Shown: positions 34,434 through 43,947, numbered from the stretch's first letter. The stretch is 64,000 nucleotides of DNA from Planctomonas sp. JC2975 (GCF_012985205.1 NZ_JABEKS010000001.1:2294001-2358000); one strand, 5' to 3'. A program made the numbers and translations. Notes: generated by a model not told the origin, from the sequence alone.

Positions 34434-35750
34434 ATGTCCGAACCTGACTGTCGCCCGGGTGACGCCCGCCGCGCCGATTTCGAGACCCGCCAGATCCACG
34501 CGGGGAGCGTGATCGACGCGCAGACGAACGCCAGGGTCACCCCGATCTATCAGACCGCCGGATACGTGTTCGACAGCTTCGACGACGGTGAGGACCGCTT
34601 CGCGGGCCGCGGCGGACGCGCGTATTCGCGCAACGAGAACCCCACGAACCACGTCGCCGGTCAGCGCATCGCCGACCTCGAGGGCGGCGTCGACGGCATC
34701 GTCGTCGCGAGCGGGCAGGCGGCGATCGCTGTGGCGATCTCGGCGCTCGCCGGCGTGGGCGACCACGTACTCGTGACGCAGTCGCTGTACGAAGGCACGA
34801 ACGAGATGTTCCGCGGAATCCTGAAACGCCAGGGCATCGAGGCGGAGTACGTCGCCGACGACGCGAGCGACGACGAGTGGGTCGCGCGCATCCGCCCGAC
34901 CACGAAGGCGTTGTACACCGAGAGCCTGCCGAATCCGCTGGGCCAGGTCGTCGACATCGAGCGGCTGGCTCGCATCGCCCACGCGCACGGGGTTCCAGTG
35001 CTGGTCGACAACACGGTGCCGACCCCGTACCTGGAGCGTCCGATCGAGCACGGAGCGGATGTCGTCATCCACTCGACCTCGAAGTGGCTGGCCGGCCACG
35101 GCGCAGTGATCGGCGGCGCAGTCGTCGACGGCGGACGGTTCGACTGGGTGGCGAGCGGGCGGTTCCCGCAGCTGTCGGAGTCGCCGCGGGAGGGCGTGGG
35201 CGCGTTCGTCGAACGGTTCGGGAATGCCGCGTTCGGCGCCTACCTGCGCTCCGTCGTCGTGCTCGAGTACGGCCCGACCGTGCCGCCGACGAGCACGTTC
35301 CTGCTGTTGGCAGGCATCGAGACGCTGTCGCTGCGGATGGAGCGCCACGTCGCCAACGCGCAGCACGTCGCCGAGTGGCTGGAGGGCCGGCCTGAGGTGA
35401 CGACCGTGTTCTACCCGGGGCTGGCATCCAGCCCGTATCGCGAGCTCGCCGACCGCTACCTGCCGCTCGGCCCCGGATCCATCGTCTCCATCGATCTGAA
35501 GGGCGGACGGGATGCCGCGCGCCGCTTCATCGACGCCCTGCAGCTGATCTCGCCCATGACGCACATCGGTGACGTGCGCACGCTGGCCATCCACCTCGGT
35601 TCGACGATCCACCTCAAGCTCACCGAGCAAGAGCGTCTGGCTGCCGGCATCACGCCGGGGCTGATCCGCCTGTCGATCGGTCTGGAGAGCGCCCGCGACA
35701 TCGTCGAGGACCTCGAGCGCGGGCTGAACGCGGTCGCCTCAGCGTCCTGA
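34434..35750 (+). CDS. metY: O-acetylhomoserine sulfhydrylase (MetY-type)
   Basis: A 438-residue Cys/Met-metabolism PLP enzyme. The start FETRQIHAG and TPIYQTAGYVF are typical of O-acetylhomoserine aminocarboxypropyltransferase rather than of cystathionine gamma-synthase. The PLP lysine is Lys217 in HSTSKWLAGHG, and TLAIHLGSTIH is the conserved C-terminal segment. It would make homocysteine from O-acetylhomoserine and sulfide. A TTAGGGT box lies about 7 bp before the ATG. No SAM riboswitch is apparent. The gene is followed by a strong terminator. Confidence 0.9.
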   Translation: MSEPDCRPGDARRADFETRQIHAGSVIDAQTNARVTPIYQTAGYVFDSFDDGEDRFAGRGGRAYSRNENPTNHVAGQRIADLEGGVDGIVVASGQAAIAVAISALAGVGDHVLVTQSLYEGTNEMFRGILKRQGIEAEYVADDASDDEWVARIRPTTKALYTESLPNPLGQVVDIERLARIAHAHGVPVLVDNTVPTPYLERPIEHGADVVIHSTSKWLAGHGAVIGGAVVDGGRFDWVASGRFPQLSESPREGVGAFVERFGNAAFGAYLRSVVVLEYGPTVPPTSTFLLLAGIETLSLRMERHVANAQHVAEWLEGRPEVTTVFYPGLASSPYRELADRYLPLGPGSIVSIDLKGGRDAARRFIDALQLISPMTHIGDVRTLAIHLGSTIHLKLTEQERLAAGITPGLIRLSIGLESARDIVEDLERGLNAVASAS

Positions 35751-35767
35751 GCGGATCCGCCCGGGAT

Positions 35768-35823
35768 CGAAACGTCAGAGAGTGCGCTCCTTTCGCAGAA
35801 GGAGCGCACTCTTCGACGTCTCG
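35768..35823 (+). terminator. Strong hairpin terminator after metY
   Basis: Inner 14-bp perfect stem AGAGTGCGCTCCTT (35779-35792) with 35799-35812 across TCGCAG. An outer partial stem CGAAACGTC/GACGTCTCG extends it. The inner arm resembles the 22-bp array unit (AGTGCGTCCTCC), and the outer arm resembles the stem at 5455-5511. The remaining gap to 35992 shows no gene. Confidence 0.7.
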
Positions 35824-35992
35824 AGGGGACTGCGGAGGCGACGCGCGGCGCTCGGAACTCGCGCGTAAAAGCGGCGCACGAGCACGGCAGGTTGTGAGCG
35901 CTAGACGGTTCACGCACGGGAGCGGCGCGCGAGTGCAGCCGCGGAACATGCGCGGGCGCGGCGCTCAGCAGCGGCGGCGCTTGGGCGACGGA

Positions 35993-37180
35993 TCAGCGCG
36001 CCGCCGCCTCCGCGAGCTCCAGCGGGCGCCGCGCCCGCACCACGGACGCGATGCGCTGCACCGCCTCGACGATCGTCGACGGGTCGCACGCCAGGTTCAC
36101 ACGCACGAATCCCGCACCTCCGGTGCCGAACGTCGGGCCGGAGTTGAAGGCGACGCGTCCCACGTCGCGGAGCACGGCGGCTGGGTCGTCGCCGAGGCCG
36201 GCATCCCGCAGGTCCAGCCAGAGAAGGTAGCCGGCGTCGGGGCGCACCAGACGCGCCTCCGGAACGTGTTCGCCGAGTTCGGCGGCGAGCAGGTCGACGT
36301 TGGCCGTGATCTGGGCGAGCGCGGCATCCCGCCACTCCGTGTCGTCGAGCGCGGCGATGCTCGCGTGCAGCCCGAGGATGCTCGTGCGCGCCGCGACCTC
36401 CTCCGGAAGCCTCGTCAGGTCATCGGCCGCACGCTCGCCGGCCGCGACGATCCACGCGCACTTCAGTGCGGCGAGATTCCACGCCTTGCTGGCGCTGGTG
36501 ACCGTGAAGCTCTCCACGCCCGCCGCCTCGGCAAGGGGAGCGAACGGGGTGAAGACCGCGTCCGGATGGCTCAGCGGCGCGTGCACCTCGTCGCTCAGGA
36601 TCGGCACGTCGTACCGTGCGGCGAGCTCGGCGAGCGCCTCGAGCGACTGGCGCGAGTGACATCGCCCCGTCGGGTTCTGCGGGTTGCACAGCAGCATGGC
36701 GTCCACGCCCTCAGCGAAGACGCGCTCGAGGCGTTCGAGGTCGAGCGACCATTCGGATGCCTCCACCAACGGCACCTCGACCACGCTGCCCTGCACCTCG
36801 CCGACCATCTCGTAGAACGGGGCGTAGACGGGCGGGGTGAGCACGACGCGAGCGCCGACCGGCGGGACCAGCACGCGCAGGGTCTCGACGAGGCCGACCG
36901 TGACGTCGGTGGCGAGGTGGATCCGATCCGGATTCACGTGCCAGCCCCACGATCGCTCCGCGAACTCGGCGAACGCCGGTGCGAGCGGGCCGGGACCGTC
37001 CAGGTAACCGGTGTCGCCGGATGCCAGCGCCAGCGAGACCGCATCCACGATCGCCCCGCACGGCTCGAAGTCCATTTCCGCGACGAACAGCGGCAGCACG
37101 TCGGGCGCGTAGCGGCGCCACTTGATGCTGCTGCGCTCGGTACGCAGACGGGCGATGGGGCGAATGGACAGCTGGCTCAC
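35993..37180 (-). CDS. MalY/PatB family PLP-dependent aminotransferase/C-S lyase
   Basis: A 395-residue fold-type I PLP enzyme. WRRYAPDVLPLFVAEMDFEP is the characteristic N-terminal segment of the MalY/PatB cystathionine beta-lyase group; LLCNPQNPTGRCHSRQSL, ILSDEVHAPLSHPD and TSASKAWNLAALKCAW (PLP Lys) follow. The enzyme probably cleaves cystathionine or another S-conjugate to homocysteine or a thiol, pyruvate and ammonia. The GTG start at 37180 is preceded by GAGAG. The frame extends to 37351 but that part is not protein-like. It lies near metY and the CBS-like gene. Confidence 0.87.
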   Translation of the reverse strand: MSQLSIRPIARLRTERSSIKWRRYAPDVLPLFVAEMDFEPCGAIVDAVSLALASGDTGYLDGPGPLAPAFAEFAERSWGWHVNPDRIHLATDVTVGLVETLRVLVPPVGARVVLTPPVYAPFYEMVGEVQGSVVEVPLVEASEWSLDLERLERVFAEGVDAMLLCNPQNPTGRCHSRQSLEALAELAARYDVPILSDEVHAPLSHPDAVFTPFAPLAEAAGVESFTVTSASKAWNLAALKCAWIVAAGERAADDLTRLPEEVAARTSILGLHASIAALDDTEWRDAALAQITANVDLLAAELGEHVPEARLVRPDAGYLLWLDLRDAGLGDDPAAVLRDVGRVAFNSGPTFGTGGAGFVRVNLACDPSTIVEAVQRIASVVRARRPLELAEAAAR

Positions 37181-37457
37181 GTTGGGTCTCTCGATCAGGT
37201 GGGATCGAGAGTAACCCGCACGGCGTCGACGGCCCATTTCGCGAGTCGCCGCGTTACGACGACGTGGCATCCGTCCCGGTGCGAACACTGCTCCGCGTCG
37301 ATCAGCAAGGCACGCTTGCTGCGCATTCGGGGACGGAGAGGAACCGAGCACCCGTCCTCACGGCCACGGACCGCAAGCCGCGACCTGGGCATCCGCTGGC
37401 TGCGAACACGGCACGGTCGCGCTCCTCGCCCGGAGAGACTGGTCGGCGGAGGTTGGC

Positions 37458-38315
37458 ATGGATGGAGTGGGCAAGACGGCCGTTGCCGTCGCGGCAGGAC
37501 GCGCGCTGGAGTCGTCCCGTTCGGATGCGCTGGTGCGTGATCCGTATGCGGCAGAGCTCGTGCGCCTTGCGGATGCCGGTCTCCCGTTTCCGCAGGCTTG
37601 GCCGGACGATCCGGTGGCGGCGGATCCGCTCGAGCAGTCCCTGCTGTTGAGCGCCGTCTACGTCGGCCTCCGCACGCGTTTCATCGACGACGAGGTGACC
37701 GACGCCGGGCTCGATCAGGTCGTGATCCTGGGCAGCGGACTCGACCCCCGGGCTTGGCGTCTGCCGTCGCTCGACGGTGCGGCGGTGTTCGAACTGGACT
37801 CGGCGGAGGTCGGGGCGTTCATGTCCTCGGCGATGGCGGGCGTCGCATCCGGAGCTCACCGCGTGCCGCTCGCCGCGGACGTCACCGAGCCCTGGGCCGC
37901 GGACCTCGTGCGCAGCGGCTTCCGTCCGGATGCGCCGACGATGTGGGTCCTCGAGGGCTTGCTCCCGTACCTGGGCGCCGACGACCAGCGCGCGCTCGTC
38001 GACGACATCGTGCACCTGTCCGCACCAGGATCGCGTGCCGTGATCGAGCAGGCCACAGCTCTCGATGCGTCAGAGGCGTCGGAGGAGCGACTCGAGACCT
38101 ATAGCCGCCTCACCGGGCTGCCGATGGACGAGGTGCTCGCGCGCTCGAGTCCGCCGGATCCCGCCGCGCTCCTCGCCGACGCCGGATGGCATACCGCGCG
38201 CACGACGATCCGTGAACTCGAGCACCTCTATTCCCGCGCGCTCTCGCTCGACGGAACCGGCACGACCTCGGGCGACCGCGGCGGCTTCGTGACGGCGACG
38301 CGTCCGGCGCGGTAG
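37458..38315 (+). CDS. SAM-dependent methyltransferase, leucine carboxyl methyltransferase-like (UPF0677)
   Basis: A 285-residue protein of the actinobacterial LCM-like family. Landmarks are the N-terminal VGKTAVAVAAGRALESSR, RDPYAAELV, the motif I variant VVILGSGLDPRAWRL at about residues 92-106, FELDSAEV, and WVLEGLLPYLGAD. Members are predicted O-methyltransferases with unknown or polyketide-like substrates. No ribosome-binding site is obvious before ATG 37458; a GGAGGTTGGC motif lies just upstream with 1-6 bp spacing. Confidence 0.84.
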   Translation: MDGVGKTAVAVAAGRALESSRSDALVRDPYAAELVRLADAGLPFPQAWPDDPVAADPLEQSLLLSAVYVGLRTRFIDDEVTDAGLDQVVILGSGLDPRAWRLPSLDGAAVFELDSAEVGAFMSSAMAGVASGAHRVPLAADVTEPWAADLVRSGFRPDAPTMWVLEGLLPYLGADDQRALVDDIVHLSAPGSRAVIEQATALDASEASEERLETYSRLTGLPMDEVLARSSPPDPAALLADAGWHTARTTIRELEHLYSRALSLDGTGTTSGDRGGFVTATRPAR

Positions 38316-38385
38316 GGGCGGCATCCGTCGTCCGACGTGCTCAGACGCGGTACCGGCTCCGCTCCCCGCGCTCGACCAGGCTCGT

Positions 38386-39861
38386 TCAGAGCATCATCTC
38401 GACGAATCCGTCGATCACCGCCGGCACCGTATGCCCGTCCCCGTTGACCGCACGCTCGAGGTCTGAGCGGCCGACGAGTGCCGCCACCCGCCCGTCCTGC
38501 AGCACGAGCGCGGCGCTCCACAGCGGGTCCGAGGCGCGCGCGAGGTCCAGAGCGGCCGAGGGTGTCAGTCCGATGCCGACCTCGGCGTGCACCGGATACG
38601 CCACCTCACCGACGGTGCGCCGCATCTCGACACCGGGGCGGCCTCGCTCGCCCTCCTGGGTGAGGTCCTCGAGCGACGCAACGGTCGTCCAGCCGACGAC
38701 CTCGGACGGATGCGGCGCGAGCTCCCTCTCTCGTGCGTAGACCACGAGTACCGGGTCGTCGGGATCCGCCCCCGCCTCATCGAGAGCCGTGATGGCTTCG
38801 CCAGGCGAGACGTCCTTGCCCACGAGATACAGCCGAGGGGCTTCGGGAAGAAGGTCTCGCACGGTCGTCTCGCCGGATGTCGGCTCGCTGAAGCCTTTGA
38901 GGACGAGCCACTCGTCGTTGAAGTAGGTGGAGAGGTTCGCCCGTCCGGAGTCCGGCAGGATGACGGCCACGACGTCGTGCTCGCCCAGTTCCGCCGCCAC
39001 GTCCAGGGCCGCGACGAGGGCGACACCGCTGGATCCGCTCGCCAGGATCCCCTCTTCCCTCGCCAGCCGCCTGACCAGTTCGATGGCGCTGAGGTCGTCG
39101 ACGGCGACATATCTGTCGATCACGCCGGGGTCGAAGCCGGCCGGCCAGGCGTCCCGTCGTGCGTCGGGATGCGTGACGTGCCCCGCGCCCTCGATGTACG
39201 TCGGGCTGCCGTCACCGCCGGAGTACGACGACGTGAAGGGGTCGGCGCCGACGACCGTCACGCGTCCGTCGCTCACCTGTTTGAGGTAGCGAGCGGTGCC
39301 GGTGATCGTGCCTCCTGTTCCGACTGCTGCGACGAGGTGGGTGATCCGTCCGTCGGTGTCCGCCCAGAGCTCGGGACCCGTCGTGGCGAAGTGCGCCTCG
39401 GCATTGGCGGGGTTGTCGTACTGATCAGCGAACCAGGCACCCGGCGTCCTGGCCACGAAGCGTTGGGCGTGCGAACGAAGGCTGTCCGGATGATCCCTCG
39501 GCACGAACGCGTCGATGAGGTGCACCTCCGCGCCGAAGGCCGTCATCAGGCCCAGCTTCTCTGCGGAGACCGTGGAGGCGGCGAAGATGACGGATCGGTA
39601 TCCGAGGTGCGCGGCGAAGGCCGCGAGGCCGATACCGGTGTTGCCCGATGTGGTCTCCACAACGGTGCCGCCCGGCTGAAGCGAGCCATCCGCTTCTGCA
39701 GCGCGGAGCATCCAGAGGGCCGCCCGGTCCTTCGCGCTGCCGGCCGGATTGGCGCCCTCGAGCTTGACGTACACAGCAGGGCGGAGACCTGTGGTCAGGC
39801 GGGTGAGACGGATGAGCGGCGTACCGCCGACGGCATCGGCCAGGGCTTCGTAGCGCGTCAC
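38386..39861 (-). CDS. Cystathionine beta-synthase/cysteine synthase-like PLP enzyme
   Basis: A 491-residue fold-type II PLP enzyme. GGTPLIRLTRLT and KLEGANPAGSAKDRAALWML (PLP Lys in SAKDR) are at residues 10-55; TSGNTGIGLA and GTGGTITGTA bind phosphate. A C-terminal 150 residues resemble a degenerate CBS-domain pair (TVRDLLPEAP, LARASDPLWSAALVLQDGRV). It would either condense serine with homocysteine or make cysteine from a serine derivative. I chose GTG 39861, preceded by CTGGAGGCACAC. It is divergent from the luciferase-like operon. Confidence 0.88.
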   Translation of the reverse strand: MTRYEALADAVGGTPLIRLTRLTTGLRPAVYVKLEGANPAGSAKDRAALWMLRAAEADGSLQPGGTVVETTSGNTGIGLAAFAAHLGYRSVIFAASTVSAEKLGLMTAFGAEVHLIDAFVPRDHPDSLRSHAQRFVARTPGAWFADQYDNPANAEAHFATTGPELWADTDGRITHLVAAVGTGGTITGTARYLKQVSDGRVTVVGADPFTSSYSGGDGSPTYIEGAGHVTHPDARRDAWPAGFDPGVIDRYVAVDDLSAIELVRRLAREEGILASGSSGVALVAALDVAAELGEHDVVAVILPDSGRANLSTYFNDEWLVLKGFSEPTSGETTVRDLLPEAPRLYLVGKDVSPGEAITALDEAGADPDDPVLVVYARERELAPHPSEVVGWTTVASLEDLTQEGERGRPGVEMRRTVGEVAYPVHAEVGIGLTPSAALDLARASDPLWSAALVLQDGRVAALVGRSDLERAVNGDGHTVPAVIDGFVEMML

Positions 39862-40020
39862 GTGTGCCTCCAGGATGGTGTCCGGCTCGATGCAGGGTCC
39901 CGTGTGGACACGGTGGTCCGGGCCGGGCGGATCCGCTGTGCGCACCGGAGCGGTGCTGTCGTCGGCGTGGTCATTACATGCCCGGCCGATTCGCGGGCGC
40001 CAGGTCTGTCACCGCCACCG

Positions 40021-40100
40021 CGTCACAGACGGACCGACGACGTAACACCCCGACCGAGCGGGTAACCGTCTGACCGGATGCGTAACAGCACGGGCGCCGG
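40021..40100. promoter_or_regulatory. Four direct repeats at exact 20-bp spacing
   Basis: Units start at 40021, 40041, 40061 and 40081: CGTCACAGACGGACCGACGA, CGTAACACCCCGACCGAGCG, GGTAACCGTCTGACCGGATG and CGTAACAGCACGGGCGCCGG. The core GT(A/C)AC recurs in the same phase every two helical turns, with GACCG shared by the first three. They end 78 bp before the LLM gene start. I interpret them as a regulator-binding array. The rest of the 317-bp divergent gap (39862-40178) shows nothing else. Confidence 0.6.
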
Positions 40101-40178
40101 GGACGTCTCATGGCGCACGCTGGGCAGACGCGTCCGACGGGAATCGGACCGCACACCACGACACGCAGGGAGGGATCC

Positions 40179-41390
40179 GTGACGCACGACACCGAGGTGC
40201 CCGACCCACGGTCGGAAACGCCGGAAGACGGGTGGGCGCAGCCCGCCCGCGCGCCGCTGTCGGTGCTCGACCTCGCGCCGTTCCCCAGCGGATCGACGCC
40301 GGCCGACGGCATCCGCAACACGATCGACCTCGCGAAGCACGCGGAGCGGTTCGGATACGCGCGGTACTGGCTCGCCGAGCACCACGCGAATCCGGGTGTC
40401 TCGGGCTCAGCGCCGCACGTGCTCGCGGCGCTCGTCGCGGCTGCGACGGACGGCATCCGGGTGGGCACGGCGGCAACGCTGCTCGGCAACTACAGCCCCA
40501 TCCAAGTCGCGGAGGCGGCCGGCGTGCTGGGTGCCTACAGCGGCGGGCGCTTCGACCTCGGAGTGGGGCGTGCGGCATCCGTCCCGCGCCCGCCGTCGAA
40601 CGCCGTGCCGCCGGCGTCCACCGCTGACGCCGCCGACCGCGTCGTCGACGGACTCGTCATCCCTGCACCGCGGGTTCCGCGCCTCGACTCCGAACGGTTC
40701 GCCGCCATCGCCCGGCTGCTGTCTCGCGACGAGGGGCGGGATTTCGCCGAGACGGTCGACGCCATCCTCGGCTTTCTGCGCGGCGACTACGTCGACCGAG
40801 ACGGTGTTCCGGTGCTCGCGACCCCAGCGCACGACCACGGCGGCGTGCAGGTGTGGGTGCACGGCAGCACGGCCGGCCCGAGCGCCAGACTCGCCGGCGA
40901 GCGCGGTCTGCGCTTCGGCGCGAACTATCACGTCGCGCCGTCATTCGTGCTGGAGGCGATCGAGGAGTACCGCTCCGCGTTCCGCCCGAGCGAGCAGCTC
41001 GCCCAGCCGCACGTCATCGTCTCGGTCGACGTGGTCGTCGCCGATAGCGACGAGAAGGCACGGCGGCTCGCGGCCGGCTACGCGCCGTGGGTGCTGAGCA
41101 TCCGTTCGGGGCGGGGCGCCATCCCGTTCCCGACGCCGGAGCAAGCGGATGCCATCGCCTGGTCCGACGAGGACCGCGACGCCGTGCGCGACCGCCTCGA
41201 CACTCAGTTCGTCGGCTCGCCCGCGACAGTCGCCGAACGTCTCGAGACGTTGCAGCGCGTGACCGGCGCGCAGGAACTGCTTGTCACGACCATCACGCAC
41301 GATCACGCGAACCGCGTGAACTCCTACCGCCTGCTCGCCGAGGCCTGGGGCATCACGGCGTGCGGCACCACCGACAGGAGAGCATCATGA
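40179..41390 (+). CDS. LLM class flavin-dependent oxidoreductase (MsnO8-like)
   Basis: A 403-residue bacterial-luciferase-like monooxygenase. LSVLDLAPFPSGSTPADGIRN is the typical start of the MsnO8 subgroup, and RYWLAEHHANPGVSG, VGTAATLLGNYSPIQVAEAAGVLGAYSGGRFDLGVGRA follow. The family uses reduced FMN and oxygen, and includes Bacillus YtmO (CmoO). GTG 40179 follows AGGGAGGG; an upstream ATG at 40110 has no such site. It is the first gene of a three-gene overlapping operon. Confidence 0.86.
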   Translation: MTHDTEVPDPRSETPEDGWAQPARAPLSVLDLAPFPSGSTPADGIRNTIDLAKHAERFGYARYWLAEHHANPGVSGSAPHVLAALVAAATDGIRVGTAATLLGNYSPIQVAEAAGVLGAYSGGRFDLGVGRAASVPRPPSNAVPPASTADAADRVVDGLVIPAPRVPRLDSERFAAIARLLSRDEGRDFAETVDAILGFLRGDYVDRDGVPVLATPAHDHGGVQVWVHGSTAGPSARLAGERGLRFGANYHVAPSFVLEAIEEYRSAFRPSEQLAQPHVIVSVDVVVADSDEKARRLAAGYAPWVLSIRSGRGAIPFPTPEQADAIAWSDEDRDAVRDRLDTQFVGSPATVAERLETLQRVTGAQELLVTTITHDHANRVNSYRLLAEAWGITACGTTDRRAS

Positions 41391-42574
41391 GCCGAACCTT
41401 CGCCGTCATCGTCGAGCTCGACGACGACCTGCGCACCGATGCTCCGGCATCCGCGATCGTGCGGGTCGCGCGGGCCTCGGAACGCGCCGGTGTCACCGCG
41501 GTGAGCTTCGAGGACCATCCGACGGCGCCAGGCGCAGGCGCGGGTGCCGCGTCCCGTTCGGGTGCTCGGTTCGGGCGGCTGGATGCGACGCTGCGCGCGG
41601 CATCCGTCGCCCCGATCACGAGCTCGATCGGCCTGATCCCTGTGGTGCACGCCCTCTACAACGAGCCGTTCCACCTCGCGACCCAGCTGGCCACCTTGGA
41701 CACCGCGTCCCTCGGTCGGGCCGGATGGATAGCGCGAGCCGACCCGGATCCGTCCATCGCCGCGCGCCACGGCAGGGGTCCGCTGCCCGCATCCGCCGCG
41801 GACGCCGAGCTCGCCGACGTCGTTGAAGCGATCCGCGGCGTATGGGACACCTGGGAGGACGACGCGGTGATCCGTGACGTCGCCACCGGCCGGTACCTCG
41901 ACCGGACGAAGGTGCACTACGCGGACTTCGTCGGCGACCGGTTCTCGGTGAAGGGACCGTCGATCATCCCGCGGCCGCCGCAGGGCCAGCCGGTCGTCTT
42001 CGGCGAACCGGGCTCTGCTGCCGAGTTGGATGCCGTGCTCCTCGATCTGACGCTTCCAGGCCGCGACCGGCCCGCTGCGCACCTCAACGCATCGACGGAC
42101 TCGACCATCGCCGGTGCCGCCGATCTACCGGAGCTGCTCGGCCGGGCAACGGAGGCGGTCGACGCCGCACGCACCCGACTCGCCCCTGGAACGCTCATCG
42201 TGGTGCAGCTCGGCTTCGCGCTCGACTCCGCCGGCCTCTCCGCGCTCGATCGTCTCGCGGACGAACGTCACCACACCCGAGCGGATGCCCGAGCCATCGT
42301 CACCGGCGACCCTTCCGTTCTCGTCGACCTCCTCACCGCGCTCGCCCGGGTGGCCGACGGCGTGCGCCTGTTCCCGGCATCGCTCGAACCGGATCTCGAC
42401 GAGCTCGGCCGCGCCGTGCTGCCCGGGCTGCGCGCACGCGGCGTCTTCCACTCGCCGCTCGCCGGTGACTCCTTGCGTACCTCGCTCGGCCTGGAACGGC
42501 CGACCAACCGATTCGAGTCCGTCGCACCCGATCCGCTCGCCAGCAACGCTCAGACCCTGGAGGCCGCCCGATGA
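41387..42574 (+). CDS. Divergent luciferase-like flavin oxidoreductase
   Basis: A 395-residue protein whose N-terminal third keeps the LLM outline (IVRVARASERAGVTAVSFEDHP, APITSSIGLIPVVHALYNEPFHLATQLATLDTASLGRAGW). The C-terminal half has lost most of the barrel motifs and is short. It starts in an ATGA overlap with the first monooxygenase and is preceded by ACAGGAG. I read it as a distant LLM paralogue, perhaps a non-catalytic or reassigned subunit of the operon. Confidence 0.72.
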   Translation: MSRTFAVIVELDDDLRTDAPASAIVRVARASERAGVTAVSFEDHPTAPGAGAGAASRSGARFGRLDATLRAASVAPITSSIGLIPVVHALYNEPFHLATQLATLDTASLGRAGWIARADPDPSIAARHGRGPLPASAADAELADVVEAIRGVWDTWEDDAVIRDVATGRYLDRTKVHYADFVGDRFSVKGPSIIPRPPQGQPVVFGEPGSAAELDAVLLDLTLPGRDRPAAHLNASTDSTIAGAADLPELLGRATEAVDAARTRLAPGTLIVVQLGFALDSAGLSALDRLADERHHTRADARAIVTGDPSVLVDLLTALARVADGVRLFPASLEPDLDELGRAVLPGLRARGVFHSPLAGDSLRTSLGLERPTNRFESVAPDPLASNAQTLEAAR

Positions 42575-43947
42575 GCACACCAGTCCGCCGCATCCAGTTC
42601 GGCGTCTTCTTCCAGGGCGTGAACTCGTCGACCGTGTGGGACGCCCCCGAGAGCGGATCCCAGACCGACTTCGAGAGCTTTCGTCGCCTTGCCCAGACGG
42701 CCGAGCGCGGTCTGTTCACCGCGTTCTTCCTCGGCGAGGGACTGCGACTGCGCGAACACCTCGGTCGGCTGCACGACCTCGACATCGCCGGCCGGCCGGA
42801 TGCCATCACGCAACTCGCGGCGCTGGCATCCGTCACCGAGCGCATCGGTCTCGTCGCCACGCAGAACACGACCTACAACGACCCGATCGACCTCGCCCAC
42901 CGCCTGCAGAGCCTCGACGTGCTCTCCGGTGGCCGTGCCGCGTGGAACGTCGTGACGACGGACAACGCGTGGACGGGCGAGAACTTCCGTCGCGGCGGAT
43001 ACCTCGACCACGCCGACCGCTACACCCACGCCGCGGACGTGATCGCCATCGCCAGGCGGGTGTGGGATGCGGTGCCCGACAACGCCGCGGACGGCCTGCT
43101 CGCCGTGCTGCCCGACCCGTTCCGCTACGACACGGCGTACTACTCCGTCGAAGGCCGTGGGGTGCTGCCGCGCAGCACTCAGGGGCATCCGGTGCTCTTC
43201 CAGGCCGGCGACTCCGCAGAGGGCCGCGACTTCGCCGCGCGCAACGCCGAGGTGATCTTCTCCGCCCACGCCCAGCTGGAGCCGGCCACCGAATTCGCTG
43301 CGGACATACGTGCCCGAACGCTCGCTGCGGGCCGGCCGGCCGACGACCTGAAGATCTTCCCCGGCCAGGAGTTCATCGTCGTCGACGACGCGTCCGAGAC
43401 CGAGGAGAAGGTGCGCTGGGTGCGCGAGCATCAGATCACGCCGCAGACCGCCGTCGCGTTCGTCGAGCAGCTCTGGGGCGCCGAGCTTCCCGATCTGGAT
43501 CCGGACGGCCCGCTGCCGTCGTTCGATCCCGTGCAGAGCATCACGGGCGAGACCCGTGGCGCGGGATTCCGCGCCACGAAGGCGGTCGAGACGGCGCGCG
43601 CGTGGCGCGAGCTCTCCCAGGAGCGCGGGTGGAGCATCCGCGACCTGGTCATCAACGTCAGCACCCGCCGCGGATTCGCCGGCACGGCATCGCAGATCGC
43701 CGACGAACTCGAGCCTTTCGCGCGCACCGGCGTGGTCGACGGTTTCAACATCACGCCGTGGCTGATCCCGGGCGGCCTGGACGACATCGTGAACAAGCTC
43801 GTGCCGGAACTGCAGGAACGCGGCATCTACTGGACCGACTACCCCGGCGATACCCTGCGCGAGAACCTCGGCCTGCGCGAGCCTCTCACGCGGCGAAGCG
43901 CAGCGGATGTCGTCGCCACGGTGCCCGAAGCGGCGACCGTCCCGTGA
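42571..43947 (+). CDS. NtaA/SnaA/DmoA family FMN-dependent monooxygenase
   Basis: A 458-residue monooxygenase of the nitrilotriacetate/dimethylsulfide/dibenzothiophene-sulfone type. The landmarks are FRRLAQTAERGLFTAFFLGEG, LASVTERIGLVATQNTTYNDP, LSGGRAAWNVVTTDNAWTGENFRRGG, QGHPVLFQAGDSAEGRDFAA and WLIPGGLDDIVNKLVPELQERG. This family includes Bacillus YtnJ (CmoJ), which oxidises S-alkylcysteine derivatives. It starts in an ATGA overlap with the previous gene. It is the last gene of the operon; no terminator is obvious in the convergent gap (43948-44217), which otherwise shows nothing. Confidence 0.9.
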   Translation: MSTPVRRIQFGVFFQGVNSSTVWDAPESGSQTDFESFRRLAQTAERGLFTAFFLGEGLRLREHLGRLHDLDIAGRPDAITQLAALASVTERIGLVATQNTTYNDPIDLAHRLQSLDVLSGGRAAWNVVTTDNAWTGENFRRGGYLDHADRYTHAADVIAIARRVWDAVPDNAADGLLAVLPDPFRYDTAYYSVEGRGVLPRSTQGHPVLFQAGDSAEGRDFAARNAEVIFSAHAQLEPATEFAADIRARTLAAGRPADDLKIFPGQEFIVVDDASETEEKVRWVREHQITPQTAVAFVEQLWGAELPDLDPDGPLPSFDPVQSITGETRGAGFRATKAVETARAWRELSQERGWSIRDLVINVSTRRGFAGTASQIADELEPFARTGVVDGFNITPWLIPGGLDDIVNKLVPELQERGIYWTDYPGDTLRENLGLREPLTRRSAADVVATVPEAATVP

